A stretch of DNA of 64,000 nt from Saccharibacillus alkalitolerans (GTDB lineage Bacteria > Bacillota > Bacilli > Paenibacillales > Paenibacillaceae), in the NCBI RefSeq assembly GCF_011090185.1, contig NZ_JAAFGS010000006.1, positions 62,001 to 126,000 of the forward strand, in the 5' to 3' direction. Below, piece by piece: positions 16,364 through 24,887 of the stretch. Positions within the stretch are counted from its first letter, which is position 1. Each line of letters begins with the position of its first letter. A program made the translations under genes and the position numbers. The notes under the pieces were generated by a model. The model worked only from the letters and a program-made list of their open reading frames with translations. It was not told the origin of the DNA and made no database searches.

Positions 16364-16573
16364 GAGAACCTTTTCCAAAAAAATCATCTGGCTTTATGAC
16401 ATGCGAATCACGCATCCTGACATATGGGCTCGGCCCGTTCTTTTCCTATAATGGGGATATGGGGTTCCGGGAAAGGGACTTGCATAGTGACAGGAAGATG
16501 GGGTCGGTATCCGCCGCCGGCCCGCAAGCCGCTCGGAACCAGTCCGAAACCAGCCCGAAACGGAGGATTTCTT

Positions 16574-18781
16574 TTGCCTATTTTTTATGATTCCGCAGCC
16601 CGAACGTTCCACCTGCAGTCGGCCTCGTCCAGCTACATCATCCAGCTCGTGCAGTCCGCCCATCCCGCGCATGTGTATTGGGGACCGAAGCTGGCGCAGG
16701 AATCGTTCGACAAGCATCTGCACTCGATCGAGCGCGCGTCGTTCAGCCCCAACCTGAGCCCGGAAGCGATGCACGTGTCGCTCGACACGCTGCCGCAGGA
16801 ATATCCGGCGTACGGCAGCGGCGACTTCCGCGAGCCCGCGTTCGAAGCCCGGTACAAGGACGGTTCGACGGTCAGCCGCCTGGCGTACGAACGCCATGAA
16901 ATCGTGCCCGGCAAGCCGAAGCTGGAAGGACTGCCGGCCACTTACGTCGAGCACGACGCCGAAGCGGACACGCTGCAACTGTATCTGCGCGACGAGCTGA
17001 CCGGACTGCGCGCCGTGCTGAGCTATACCGTGTTCCATGAACTGGACGCCATCGCCCGCTCCGTGCGTTTCGCCAACGAGGGGCAGGATTCGATCGCGCT
17101 GGGACGCGCGCTCAGCGTGAGCGTCGACTTCAACCACAGCGAATTCGAACTGCTCCAACTGTCGGGATCGTGGATTCGCGAACGGCATATTCACAAACGC
17201 GAGCTGGTGCCGGGCATTCACCGGATCGACAGCAAGCGCGGCGCGAGCAGCCACAGCCAGAATCCGTTTATCGCCCTGCTGGAGAAAAACGCGGGCGAAG
17301 ACCACGGCGAAGTGTACGGTTTCAGTCTGGTATACAGCGGCAGCTTCCTCGGACAGGCGGAAGTGGAGCCGTTCGGAACCACGCGCGTGCAGCTCGGCCT
17401 GCAGCCGTTCGACTTCGAATGGAAGCTGGAAGCGGGCGAGACGTTCCAGACGCCGGAAGCGGTCATGGTCCGCTCGTCGGAAGGGCTCGGCGGCATGTCG
17501 CGCACGTACCACAAGCTGTACCGCACCCGCCTGATCCGCGGACAGTTCCGCGACAAGGCCCGGCCGGTGCTCGTCAATAACTGGGAAGCGACGTACTTCG
17601 ACTTCAACGCGGCCAAGATCAAGGAGATCGCCGCGGCCGGCCAGGAACTCGGCATCGAACTGTTCGTGCTCGACGACGGCTGGTTCGGCAAACGCGACGA
17701 CGACAAGTCTTCTCTCGGCGACTGGGTCGAGGACAAACGCAAGCTGCCGGAAGGGCTGGCGAAGCTGGTCCGCGAAATCACCGAAACGGGCATGCAGTTC
17801 GGCCTCTGGTTCGAGCCGGAAATGGTATCGCCGGACAGCGACCTGTACCGCGAGCATCCGGATTGGTGCCTGCACGTGCCGAACCGCAGCCGCACGCAGG
17901 CCCGTCAGCAGCTGATCCTCGATCTGTCGCGTCCGGACGTGTGCGATTACATCGTCGACTCCGTCTCGAACGTGCTGGAGTCCGCGCCGATCACGTACGT
18001 CAAATGGGACATGAACCGCAATATGACGGAGATCGGGTCGGAACTGCTGGCGCCGGAGCGTCAGCGCGAGACGGCCCACCGCTACATGCTCGGCCTGTAC
18101 GGCGTGCTGGAACGCATCGTATCGCGCTTTCCGCATATTCTGTTCGAGAGCTGCTCGGGCGGCGGCGGACGCTTCGATCCCGGCATGCTGCATTATATGC
18201 CGCAGACGTGGACGAGCGACGACAGCGACGCGGTGGAGCGGCTCAAGATCCAGTACGGCACCAGCATCGTCTACCCGGCGAGCAGCATGGGCGCGCACGT
18301 ATCGGCCGTGCCGAACCACCAGGTCGGCCGCGTGACGCCGCTCGAAATGCGCGGACATGTCGCGATGAGCGGCAACTTCGGCTACGAACTCGATCTGACC
18401 AAGTTCACGGAAGAGGAGAAAACGGAAGTGAAAGCGCAGGTGCGGCAGTACAAAGACCTGCGCGACCTGATCCAGTTCGGCGACTTCTACCGGATCAAGA
18501 GTCCGTTCGAAGGCAACGATACGGCCTGGACTTACGTGTCCGCAGACCGTTCCGAAGCGTTCGCCGCCTACTTCCGCGTGCTCGGCGAGCCTTACGCGCC
18601 GCTGCGCCGCCTGAAGCTGAAAGGCCTCGATCCGCGCAAACGCTACACCGTCGAAGGCCGCCTGGGCACGGGCGAGAGCGGCGCGGTCTACGGAGGCGAC
18701 GAGCTGATGTATATGGGATTGTCGCTGCCTATGCTGAACGGGGACTTCCAGAGCGTGCTGTACGTGATCAAGGAAGCGTAA
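16574..18781 (+). CDS. Alpha-galactosidase, GH36
   Basis: A 735-residue cytoplasmic enzyme of glycoside hydrolase family 36, which removes terminal alpha-1,6-galactose from raffinose-type sugars. The N-terminal beta-sandwich, central TIM barrel and C-terminal sandwich are all present at normal length. The nucleophile is D479 in KWDMNRN and the acid/base is D549 in WTSDDSD, matching the positions known in Geobacillus enzymes; CSGGGGRFDPGML is also conserved. The TTG start lies 7 bases behind GGAGG at 16562. An upstream in-frame extension to 16424 overlaps a TATAAT-like box and is unlikely. No sugar transporter is adjacent. Confidence 0.95.
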   Translation: MPIFYDSAARTFHLQSASSSYIIQLVQSAHPAHVYWGPKLAQESFDKHLHSIERASFSPNLSPEAMHVSLDTLPQEYPAYGSGDFREPAFEARYKDGSTVSRLAYERHEIVPGKPKLEGLPATYVEHDAEADTLQLYLRDELTGLRAVLSYTVFHELDAIARSVRFANEGQDSIALGRALSVSVDFNHSEFELLQLSGSWIRERHIHKRELVPGIHRIDSKRGASSHSQNPFIALLEKNAGEDHGEVYGFSLVYSGSFLGQAEVEPFGTTRVQLGLQPFDFEWKLEAGETFQTPEAVMVRSSEGLGGMSRTYHKLYRTRLIRGQFRDKARPVLVNNWEATYFDFNAAKIKEIAAAGQELGIELFVLDDGWFGKRDDDKSSLGDWVEDKRKLPEGLAKLVREITETGMQFGLWFEPEMVSPDSDLYREHPDWCLHVPNRSRTQARQQLILDLSRPDVCDYIVDSVSNVLESAPITYVKWDMNRNMTEIGSELLAPERQRETAHRYMLGLYGVLERIVSRFPHILFESCSGGGGRFDPGMLHYMPQTWTSDDSDAVERLKIQYGTSIVYPASSMGAHVSAVPNHQVGRVTPLEMRGHVAMSGNFGYELDLTKFTEEEKTEVKAQVRQYKDLRDLIQFGDFYRIKSPFEGNDTAWTYVSADRSEAFAAYFRVLGEPYAPLRRLKLKGLDPRKRYTVEGRLGTGESGAVYGGDELMYMGLSLPMLNGDFQSVLYVIKEA

Positions 18782-18945
18782 GCGCGGCAGGTGAAAGCGC
18801 TAAGCTTGTACACTTAAGAAGACCGGAAAAGGAAAAGGAAAAAGGAAAGCCCGGCCTCCGTGGGGAGCGTCGGGTTTTCCGCGTTTTGACGAGAGCGGGC
18901 GGGCCCGATCGGCTCAGTTCCGGCCGACTTCCGCGAAGCAGCGCA

Positions 18946-19131
18946 AAATAGATGCAAGAGAACACTTATTTCGGCTTTTACAGTCGTTTTCGAGAAAATA
19001 AGTGCATAAAACAGCTAATTTCTTATTTCTGCTTATATTTCAGCCCTTTATCGCGAAATAGCTGCTTTTCTGCATTTATTTCTCGTTTAATCGGATAATT
19101 ATGCCGAATAGCTGCTCTCCCGCACTTATTT
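18946..19131. repeat. Four-palindrome cassette, copy 1 (26-nt units, 50-60-50 spacing)
   Basis: Four 26-nt units start at 18946, 18996, 19056 and 19106. Each has two 10-base arms of the AAATAAGTGC/GCACTTATTT or AAATAGCTGC/GCAGCTATTT type around a 6-base loop, with some mismatches. The spacers are 24, 34 and 24 bases and differ in sequence from those of the second cassette at 46897. The remaining part of this 464-base gap (18782-18945 and 19132-19245) shows no gene. The layout recalls REP/BIME repeats. Confidence 0.8.
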
Positions 19132-19245
19132 TCCGCAAACAAACTCGGACTCTCTTTTTAACGCGATCATCCTTATTTTTGAATAAATGCTATAGTGAAA
19201 ACAACGGGTAAGTCGGCGATTAAACGGAAACAGTAAGGAGCGTGA

Positions 19246-19749
19246 ATGATTATGGCATGGAATATCGACATCTTGTGCATTCGGGATCAAGGGGACGCCG
19301 CGTCGTTGCTGCCGGACGTTTTCCGCAGGACCGAAAAAGAGCTGCATTTCGAGGAAGCGAGTTCCGTCATGATGGAATCGGCGCTCGCCGTGGGCAGCTT
19401 CGGCGAATGGACGATCGTGATCGATACGCAAGGGCGATGGACGCACGGGGACATGCCGTTCCTGTCCGATTTGTCCAAACGGCGCAAAATCAAAACGTTT
19501 TGGATCGCCGAAGCGTTTATCTATCGGGACTACCGGTACGGAATAATCCGAAAAGGCGGCGCGGAGCGGCAGATCGCCGATATCGAAGAGGGCCGCCGCT
19601 ATTTGCGAAGCCGGGGCGTCGAACCGTGGGACGAGTGGGGAGAATCGATAGCGTTTCAACTGCTGGAAGAAGAGGTGTTCGGAAAAAGGCCCGAACCGTT
19701 CGATACGACGCTGCGGCGGATAAAGTACGACAAATACGAGCCGGATTGA
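19246..19749 (+). CDS. Hypothetical protein
   Basis: A 167-residue soluble protein of alternating strands and helices. The middle part reads GEWTIVIDTQGRW then LSKRRKIKTFW, the sort of two-strand core seen in immunity-like proteins of the DUF6461 kind, but I cannot assign it firmly. ATG codons at 19246 and 19252 are behind AAGGAGCG. It opens a run of small co-directional unknown genes that continues to 24.8 kb. Confidence 0.6.
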   Translation: MIMAWNIDILCIRDQGDAASLLPDVFRRTEKELHFEEASSVMMESALAVGSFGEWTIVIDTQGRWTHGDMPFLSDLSKRRKIKTFWIAEAFIYRDYRYGIIRKGGAERQIADIEEGRRYLRSRGVEPWDEWGESIAFQLLEEEVFGKRPEPFDTTLRRIKYDKYEPD

Positions 19750-19778
19750 AACCGAGACATAAGGGGGAGGGAGCTGCG

Positions 19779-20261
19779 ATGAACGGCATAGTCGAGTTTA
19801 AGCTCCGTCTTCCCTTTTACGACTTGATCGCCGAGCCCGAAGCAGAGAATGCGCCCGCGTATTTGGAGCAGTTGGCGGAACGGCTTCGTCTTCGGATCGA
19901 CCTGAGTATGCTGGAAGACGAGTACGGCTCCTGCGGCAGCGGGCCCGAACAGGCGGGATGCGGCGATCTGCTGCTGTTCCGGCGAACGGGCGATCCCGAT
20001 TGTTTCGTGCTGATCGACCTGTTCCGGGACTTCACGGATCAGCACGGGATGGTCGAACTGGGCATTCGGTGCGGACGGGAGCTGAGACAGCCGATCGTCG
20101 AACTGCTGGCGGCGCTGCGCAGTCAGGCCGAGCCGGTCGGAGAGATTCGGGAAAGCGAAGGCGGCGGGCCGCGGCAGGAAATCGGGAAAAAGGACTTTTC
20201 GCAGGAAATCCGGTACGGCGATCGGGTGTATGAGCGGCGCGTGCGGATTTACGAGCAGTAA
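19779..20261 (+). CDS. Hypothetical protein, paralogue of the gene at 1331
   Basis: A 160-residue protein with a start at 19779 behind GGGGGAGG. It shares with the 1331-1804 product an N-terminal strand, the QLAERL helix followed by ID, the GDLLLFR strand, the VLIDLFRD strand and a DQ turn. The C-terminal third differs and is very polar. No named family was recognised. The position in a run of small unknown genes fits an immunity or accessory role, which is a guess. Confidence 0.65.
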   Translation: MNGIVEFKLRLPFYDLIAEPEAENAPAYLEQLAERLRLRIDLSMLEDEYGSCGSGPEQAGCGDLLLFRRTGDPDCFVLIDLFRDFTDQHGMVELGIRCGRELRQPIVELLAALRSQAEPVGEIRESEGGGPRQEIGKKDFSQEIRYGDRVYERRVRIYEQ

Positions 20262-20276
20262 GGAGCGGGAGGGAAA

Positions 20277-20888
20277 ATGAACATTTATCTGGTGAGGCAC
20301 GGGATGGACGAAGAAGGTTACCGCGGAGGCTGGAGCCGGCGGGGACTCGCGGAGGAAGGCGTCGCCCAGTCGAGGAGATTGGGAGATCATTTGCGCGATC
20401 ATTCGGAAACGTACGGCATTCGCACGCTGCTGGCAAGCGACCTTCCGAGAGCGGCGGAAACGGCGCGGGAAATCGGACAAAAAACCGGGCTGGGCTGCGT
20501 TTATTCGGAAGAGTGGCGGGAGATGAACAACGGCGAGCTGGCCGGCATGCCGAATCCCGAAGCGGAAAACAAATACCCGGGTCTTTATTTCAATACGCTC
20601 GGGATGGATACTCCTTATCCGGGAGGGGAGTCGCCCGCGCATTTTCAAGCCAGAATCTGCCGGGCTTTCGGGAAGCTGTGCGCGGGAATCGAGAGCGGCG
20701 GGACGGAAGCGAACGTGCTGCTCGTCACGCACGGCGGCGTCATCAATGTGTTGTATTATCATTTGAACGGGCGGGAATGGACGAACCGGGCCGCTTTTTA
20801 CCCCATCGCCCAGACCGGCATGCATACCGTAGCGAAAACGGACGAAGGTTGGAAGATGATCTCGGAAAACGCGCTGCCGCACGGATAA
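20277..20888 (+). CDS. Histidine phosphatase family protein
   Basis: A 203-residue member of the phosphoglycerate mutase-like superfamily. The phosphohistidine motif is LVRHG at residues 5-9 and the second catalytic histidine is in LLVTHGGVINVLYY near residue 152. SDLPRAAETA supplies the conserved arginine. Such enzymes dephosphorylate sugars, nucleotides or phosphoproteins. It starts 15 bases after its neighbour behind GGGAGGG, so it is probably cotranscribed. Confidence 0.88.
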   Translation: MNIYLVRHGMDEEGYRGGWSRRGLAEEGVAQSRRLGDHLRDHSETYGIRTLLASDLPRAAETAREIGQKTGLGCVYSEEWREMNNGELAGMPNPEAENKYPGLYFNTLGMDTPYPGGESPAHFQARICRAFGKLCAGIESGGTEANVLLVTHGGVINVLYYHLNGREWTNRAAFYPIAQTGMHTVAKTDEGWKMISENALPHG

Positions 20889-20907
20889 CGAAGCAGGGAG
20901 GCGAGGC

Positions 20908-21300
20908 ATGAATATTCGGTGGAAAGAAGAAGCGGCGCCCGATCCCCGGTTCTACGACGGCATTTCGCTGGGCGAATACCGGCTGCTGTCGCAGCGGTGG
21001 GAGGAGCTTCTGGAACTGACGCTGCGACAGCTTGAGGGCTACGTCAACGACGACGAGCTTTGTTTCGGCGAAGAAGGGATGTTCCCCGTTCGCGCGCGAT
21101 TGTCCGGCCGGGCTTACGTCGGAGCCGTGTCCTACAGCCGAAACGCGGGTCCCGTCGGCTTCGGGATCGCGATCGAGGCACGGCTTACGGAAGGCGCCGG
21201 GGACGGCGAGCAGGATTATTTGGGACTGGAAGTGTCCTGGTTCGCGCGCGATGCGGACGCGGAGTTCGAGTGCTGGGGCATCGACAGTTCTTCGATCTGA
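20908..21300 (+). CDS. Hypothetical protein
   Basis: A 130-residue acidic soluble protein with no recognised family. It has an amphipathic helix (residues 24-45) followed by five or so strands (ARLSGRAYVGAVSYSRNAG, GIAIEARL, LGLEVSWF). It begins 19 bases after the phosphatase gene behind GGGAGGCGAGG. Confidence 0.55.
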   Translation: MNIRWKEEAAPDPRFYDGISLGEYRLLSQRWEELLELTLRQLEGYVNDDELCFGEEGMFPVRARLSGRAYVGAVSYSRNAGPVGFGIAIEARLTEGAGDGEQDYLGLEVSWFARDADAEFECWGIDSSSI

Positions 21301-21390
21301 ACATAAGGCGCAAAGCCGAAAAAACGAGTCTTTCGTATAAAGGAGGAATGCGAAATCGCCAGATGGATCATTGTCGGGCTGCATCCGATC

Positions 21391-21702
21391 TTGTTCTGCT
21401 GCTCGATGTTCGTGACGCCGATCGCATCCTGGCCTCTGATCATCGGGGTCTCGATCGCGTTCTGCCTGCTGTGGAGAAAGGTCAAGGACGTGCTGATCTC
21501 CACCGCTTTGCTGATGGCCGCCGTATTTCCGCTCGCGCTCTGGTTCGTCTCTTTTTCCAATCCGGTATCGGCGATGAACCTGAGAGCCTGGATGATCGTC
21601 CTGTATATCGGATACGCGTTCTTGTTCATGATGCCGCAGCTCGGATTGACGGCGGTGTTCCGGTCTTTGCGGGAGGAAAAAAAGAATGCGCGCGGCGCGT
21701 GA
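21391..21702 (+). CDS. Small membrane protein, start uncertain
   Basis: At least 103 residues with three hydrophobic helices (about residues 5-25, 35-55 and 65-88 from the TTG). The frame stays open upstream to the good AAAGGAGG at 21339, giving the extra hydrophobic stretch IARWIIVGLHPILF, but the only ATG there (21348) is in another frame and 1 base from the ribosome site. Either a rare ATC start at 21355 is used or one base has been gained or lost. The TTG at 21391 is the first conventional start but has no ribosome site. Confidence 0.5.
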   Translation: MFCCSMFVTPIASWPLIIGVSIAFCLLWRKVKDVLISTALLMAAVFPLALWFVSFSNPVSAMNLRAWMIVLYIGYAFLFMMPQLGLTAVFRSLREEKKNARGA

Positions 21703-21765
21703 AGATTCGGTCCGGAAGGACGAAAGTTACGAGGGATCATAGAGTTATCGAAAAGGAGAGATGGA

Positions 21766-22230
21766 ATGCCCGAGCATCAATTCATCGCGGGGTTAAATCC
21801 TGACGCGGAGTCCTTCAGTTGGGAGAAAGGTTGCGTATGGACCGACGGTTCGAAGGTCGTTCCGCAGGCGGTAATCGACGACGATCTTTTCAGTTACATG
21901 TACGATACGTTCAGATGGGTACGGGCGCAGTTTCCGAACGGGCAATGGTGGAACGGACTCGATTCCTACGGATACTCGCTCATTAAAGATCGGGGGGACA
22001 TCCGCCGGCTGGGCGAAATCGCGAAAGCTTGGAAAAGGCTGCTCGAACTGGCTCCCCCTTCCGTCAAACTCACCGGAAATTACGGCTGGGACGGCGCGGA
22101 TTTGCAAAACGGCCGCTACGAAGAGCTCTGGTTCGAACAGCGGGAAATCGTCCTTCAGCTGGACAATTTGGTCAAGGTAACCGAAAAAGCGCTGAAAGAC
22201 GGCGTTTACGTGATTCACTTCGGCATTTGA
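21766..22230 (+). CDS. Hypothetical protein, tandem duplicate pair member 1
   Basis: A 154-residue protein of unknown family. It is clearly homologous along its whole length to the next gene: both share HQFIAG near the start, YDTFRW(V/I)RAQ in the middle and LTGNYGW further on. The start at 21766 is 5 bases behind AAAGGAGAG. The tandem arrangement indicates a local duplication followed by substantial divergence. Confidence 0.65.
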   Translation: MPEHQFIAGLNPDAESFSWEKGCVWTDGSKVVPQAVIDDDLFSYMYDTFRWVRAQFPNGQWWNGLDSYGYSLIKDRGDIRRLGEIAKAWKRLLELAPPSVKLTGNYGWDGADLQNGRYEELWFEQREIVLQLDNLVKVTEKALKDGVYVIHFGI

Positions 22231-22267
22231 CCAAAACGATATCGATTCGACAAGGAGAAACCAAAAG

Positions 22268-22747
22268 ATGCGGTATCATCAATTCATCGCCGGCTGGGAC
22301 GCGGAAGACGAATCTTTCGAATGGGAGGACGGACGTATTCGGCAGGGCGGCACGGAGATCGTGCCCCAGGCCGTGTTCGACGACGAGCTTCTGGATTATC
22401 TGTACGATACGTTCCGATGGATCCGGGCGCAGTATCCGGACGGGAGCGAAGGGAACGGGCTCGGCAGCGGTGCTTATTCGGTGATCCGGGGCCGCGACGA
22501 AATCCGGAAGCTGCGCGGCATGGCGCAGGCGTGGAAGAACCTTTTCGGCGTCGGACCCGAACGGATGACGCTGACGGGCAATTACGGCTGGACAGCCGAT
22601 CCGCAAAACGGAACGTACGAAAAACTTTTTTATCGCAAGGAAGATCTGATTGAACGGTTCGAAGATTTGACCCGAGTGGCCGAGCATGCGTTGGAGAACG
22701 GGATGGATGTGATACGCCGACAGGTTGAAGAGGAGGATGAGCCGTGA
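22268..22747 (+). CDS. Hypothetical protein, tandem duplicate pair member 2
   Basis: A 159-residue paralogue of the preceding gene, with HQFIAGWD, YDTFRWIRAQYPDG and LTGNYGW conserved and an extra acidic tail. The last four bases overlap the GTG of the GrpB gene, so translation is probably coupled. Function unknown. Confidence 0.65.
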   Translation: MRYHQFIAGWDAEDESFEWEDGRIRQGGTEIVPQAVFDDELLDYLYDTFRWIRAQYPDGSEGNGLGSGAYSVIRGRDEIRKLRGMAQAWKNLFGVGPERMTLTGNYGWTADPQNGTYEKLFYRKEDLIERFEDLTRVAEHALENGMDVIRRQVEEEDEP

Positions 22748-23292
22748 AAGAAGCGGTAACCGTCGTGCCCTACGACGAAGCCTGGCGCGAAGAGTTTCGC
22801 GAAATCGCCCGGCGGCTGAAGGAAGAGCTGGGCGGCGAAGCGCTGCGTATCGACCATATCGGCTCCACGGCCGTGCCGGGGCTCGACGCCAAGCCGGTGA
22901 TCGACATCCAAATTTCCGTGCGCGCCCTTGAGCCGATGACGTACCGTGCGGGCATCGAAGCGGCCGGATACGTGCATCGCGCGGATAATCCCGACCTGAC
23001 CAAGCGCTATTTCCGCGAACGGGAAGGCGCGAAGCGAACGCATATCCATGTGCGCGAGGCCGGCAGTTGGTCGGAGCAGTTCCCGCTGCTGTTCCGCGAC
23101 TTTCTTCGCGGGCACGAGGCATTCAGAAAACTGTACGCAGAGGAAAAACGCGCGCTGGCGGCCCGGTATTCGCAGCCGCACGAGCGGCATTCGTACGTCG
23201 ACGGCAAAGACCCGATCATCTGGCGCATCATGCGGGAAGCAAGCAAATGGAGCCAGCGGACGGGATGGAGAGCGGAAAAAGAGGAACCTTGA
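22744..23292 (+). CDS. GrpB family protein (UPF0157, nucleotidyltransferase fold)
   Basis: A 182-residue GrpB-family protein with the family signature HIGSTAVPGLDAKPVIDI at residues 39-56, which corresponds to the GS-x(n)-D-x-D-like core of the nucleotidyltransferase fold. The C-terminal FRDFLRGHEAF segment is also typical. The role is not established; some relatives sit beside dephospho-CoA kinase. The GTG start overlaps the stop of the preceding gene and is preceded by GAGGAGGATGA. Confidence 0.88.
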   Translation: MKEAVTVVPYDEAWREEFREIARRLKEELGGEALRIDHIGSTAVPGLDAKPVIDIQISVRALEPMTYRAGIEAAGYVHRADNPDLTKRYFREREGAKRTHIHVREAGSWSEQFPLLFRDFLRGHEAFRKLYAEEKRALAARYSQPHERHSYVDGKDPIIWRIMREASKWSQRTGWRAEKEEP

Positions 23293-23329
23293 ATTCTCCC
23301 GCCCGTAAAGGCTTAAAAGGAGAGATCAA

Positions 23330-23392
23330 ATGGAAGGCAATCGCGAAGTCGAGCGGCATGACTTCAATACGGCCCGGGAGGAACAAGAATGA
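23330..23392 (+). CDS. Possible 20-residue coupled small ORF
   Basis: An ATG behind AAAAGGAGAG opens a 20-codon frame (MEGNREVERHDFNTAREEQE) whose TGA overlaps the ATG of the next gene as ATGA. It may be a leader that couples translation into the 23389 gene. Very short, so chance is a real alternative. Confidence 0.3.
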   Translation: MEGNREVERHDFNTAREEQE

Positions 23393-24144
23393 TCAATCAT
23401 ATGACGACGCTCGGCTTTCACCTGCAGGAAGAAGAGGAACTGCTGGACCTGGCGGATTACGCCTATAAAAACGGCACCCCGTTCGAGACGGAAAAAGGCA
23501 TCTATGTCCGCCTTGAAGCCGGAGGCGGCGCGGAACTGTGGCTGCAGCTCAACCGCGAGCAGGTGGCGATCGGCATGCAGCCGCATTTTACGGGAGCGGG
23601 CTTGATGGAGATCGGAATCGAAGGCGAGGTGCAGCGCGAAGAGGCGAACGAGCTGGACGGGACGTTTTACGCCTGGGCCGGACCCGGAAGACCGGGCGAA
23701 GGATTGTATTCGTTCGTGTTCGACCTGCCGGACCGGGACCGTTACGGGCCGCTGACGCAGCCGATTCTGCAGCATGTGCAGCTGGCGGCGTTCGCGCACG
23801 AGCTGAACGTGTTCGGGAGCGAGGCGGAATACAATCTGTTTCGGTTGGGACAGTCGCCGGGAGAGCCGATTGCTCCGCCGGAATCGTTCGTCTCGAACGG
23901 ACTCACCGAGCACGGCGGACAGCCGATCTCGACGGCGGCCTTCGGCGGCCGCGTGCTGCGCGCCGGCTGGATGAAAAACGAGCTGACGGGCCTTCGCTTT
24001 CACTGGGCGCTGGTGCGCACGCTGGGCGGCGATATCGACGTGGTGGCGGACGAGCGGCTGGTCGGGGAGCGCGAAATTCGGGAAGGCGGGATCTTGAGCG
24101 GGACATTCTGGCTGAGCGGGCGATTGATACCGGCAGATCACTAG
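23389..24144 (+). CDS. Hypothetical protein, 251 residues
   Basis: A soluble acidic protein with no recognised family. The middle section (ELWLQLNREQVAIGMQPHF, LDGTFYAWAGP, GLYSFVFDLPD) predicts a beta-rich fold, and the C-terminal half repeats strand-rich segments. The start follows CGGGAGGAACAAGA. It may be coupled to the tiny ORF at 23330. Confidence 0.6.
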   Translation: MINHMTTLGFHLQEEEELLDLADYAYKNGTPFETEKGIYVRLEAGGGAELWLQLNREQVAIGMQPHFTGAGLMEIGIEGEVQREEANELDGTFYAWAGPGRPGEGLYSFVFDLPDRDRYGPLTQPILQHVQLAAFAHELNVFGSEAEYNLFRLGQSPGEPIAPPESFVSNGLTEHGGQPISTAAFGGRVLRAGWMKNELTGLRFHWALVRTLGGDIDVVADERLVGEREIREGGILSGTFWLSGRLIPADH

Positions 24145-24158
24145 AAAGAGGCGATAAG

Positions 24159-24401
24159 GTGGAGATCACGGGATTGATTCCGGTTTTGCGGATATTCGAC
24201 GAGCGTCAAGCGAAAGATTTTTACGTGGAGTATTTGGGGTTCGAAGTCGATTGGGAGCATCGGTTCGAGGAAGGGCTGCCGCTCTATCTTCAGGTGTCCC
24301 GACACTCTGTAGGCAGAGCCGGAAGGCAGGAGACGAGGGGCGGGCGACCGACAGATGCCGCTTGGCTTCGGAATCTGCCCGAACGAAACGGCGGAGCTTG
24401 A
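24159..24401 (+). pseudogene. Truncated glyoxalase-superfamily gene
   Basis: An 80-codon frame from a GTG behind AGAGG. Its first 47 residues (GLIPVLRIFDERQAKDFYVE, then YLGFEVDW) match the start of BLMA-type glyoxalase proteins, which normally run to about 120 residues. After LPLYLQVSR the sequence no longer resembles the family, and the remainder is a basic unrelated tail. The second half, with the metal-binding glutamate, is missing from all frames I read. It is a decayed gene. Confidence 0.65.
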
Positions 24402-24432
24402 AACTAGATACGAATCGAAGGAGGAATCGAAG

Positions 24433-24789
24433 ATGAACAAGAAAAAACGGGTCGCGATCGTCTGTGCCTGCGCCGCATTGGTCCTGTGCGCGGGCGCGGC
24501 GGTGCCGGTCGCGAGATACGGGACGGAAACGACGATCGCCATGGCCAAATTGAACGCTGCCGGAGAGAAGCTGGTCGAGCTGGACGGGGACAGCCGGTTC
24601 GACCGGTATCTGGCCAAAGACGACGAGGCGTTCGGGCAGATGCAGCGTCTTATGCAGGAACGCGGCTGGACGTTTAGGGAGCAGGACGGTTCGGGCTACT
24701 TTTTCGAAAAAGAAAACCGGAAGACGGTCGTCACGACCAAGCAGCTGTCTACTCACACCGTGCGCATTCAGTTGGAAAAAGGCCTATAA
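24433..24789 (+). CDS. Hypothetical secreted or anchored protein
   Basis: A 118-residue protein with a typical export signal (MNKKKR, then hydrophobic residues 8-25). A cysteine lies inside the hydrophobic stretch, but the lipobox is not convincing. The mature part is about 90 residues, charged, with a FREQDGSGYFFEKENRK segment. The start follows GAAGGAGGAATCGAAG. No family was recognised. Confidence 0.6.
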   Translation: MNKKKRVAIVCACAALVLCAGAAVPVARYGTETTIAMAKLNAAGEKLVELDGDSRFDRYLAKDDEAFGQMQRLMQERGWTFREQDGSGYFFEKENRKTVVTTKQLSTHTVRIQLEKGL

Positions 24790-24887
24790 AGCCAAAACGG
24801 TTCGCTTTTTCGCGTCGTTTTCCCGCATAATGGAAGTCGTAGTCGCGCCCGCGCGCGCCGACCATTCAAACGAGGGGGATTCGACCC

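Noticed and set aside
18792-18805. cre-like site TGAAAGCGCTAAGC
   Set aside because: It partly matches the CcpA site but lies just after the alpha-galactosidase stop codon and not at a promoter, so a chance match is likely.
18946-19131. Palindromic units as a CRISPR array or tandem terminators
   Set aside because: Spacing is 24 to 35 bases, units are imperfect and only four, no T tracts follow the stems in a consistent direction, and no cas genes are present.
21348-21803. Long frame from the ATG at 21348
   Set aside because: It overlaps the hydrophobic frame and the next gene, is arginine-rich with no family pattern, and its ATG is 1 base from the ribosome site.
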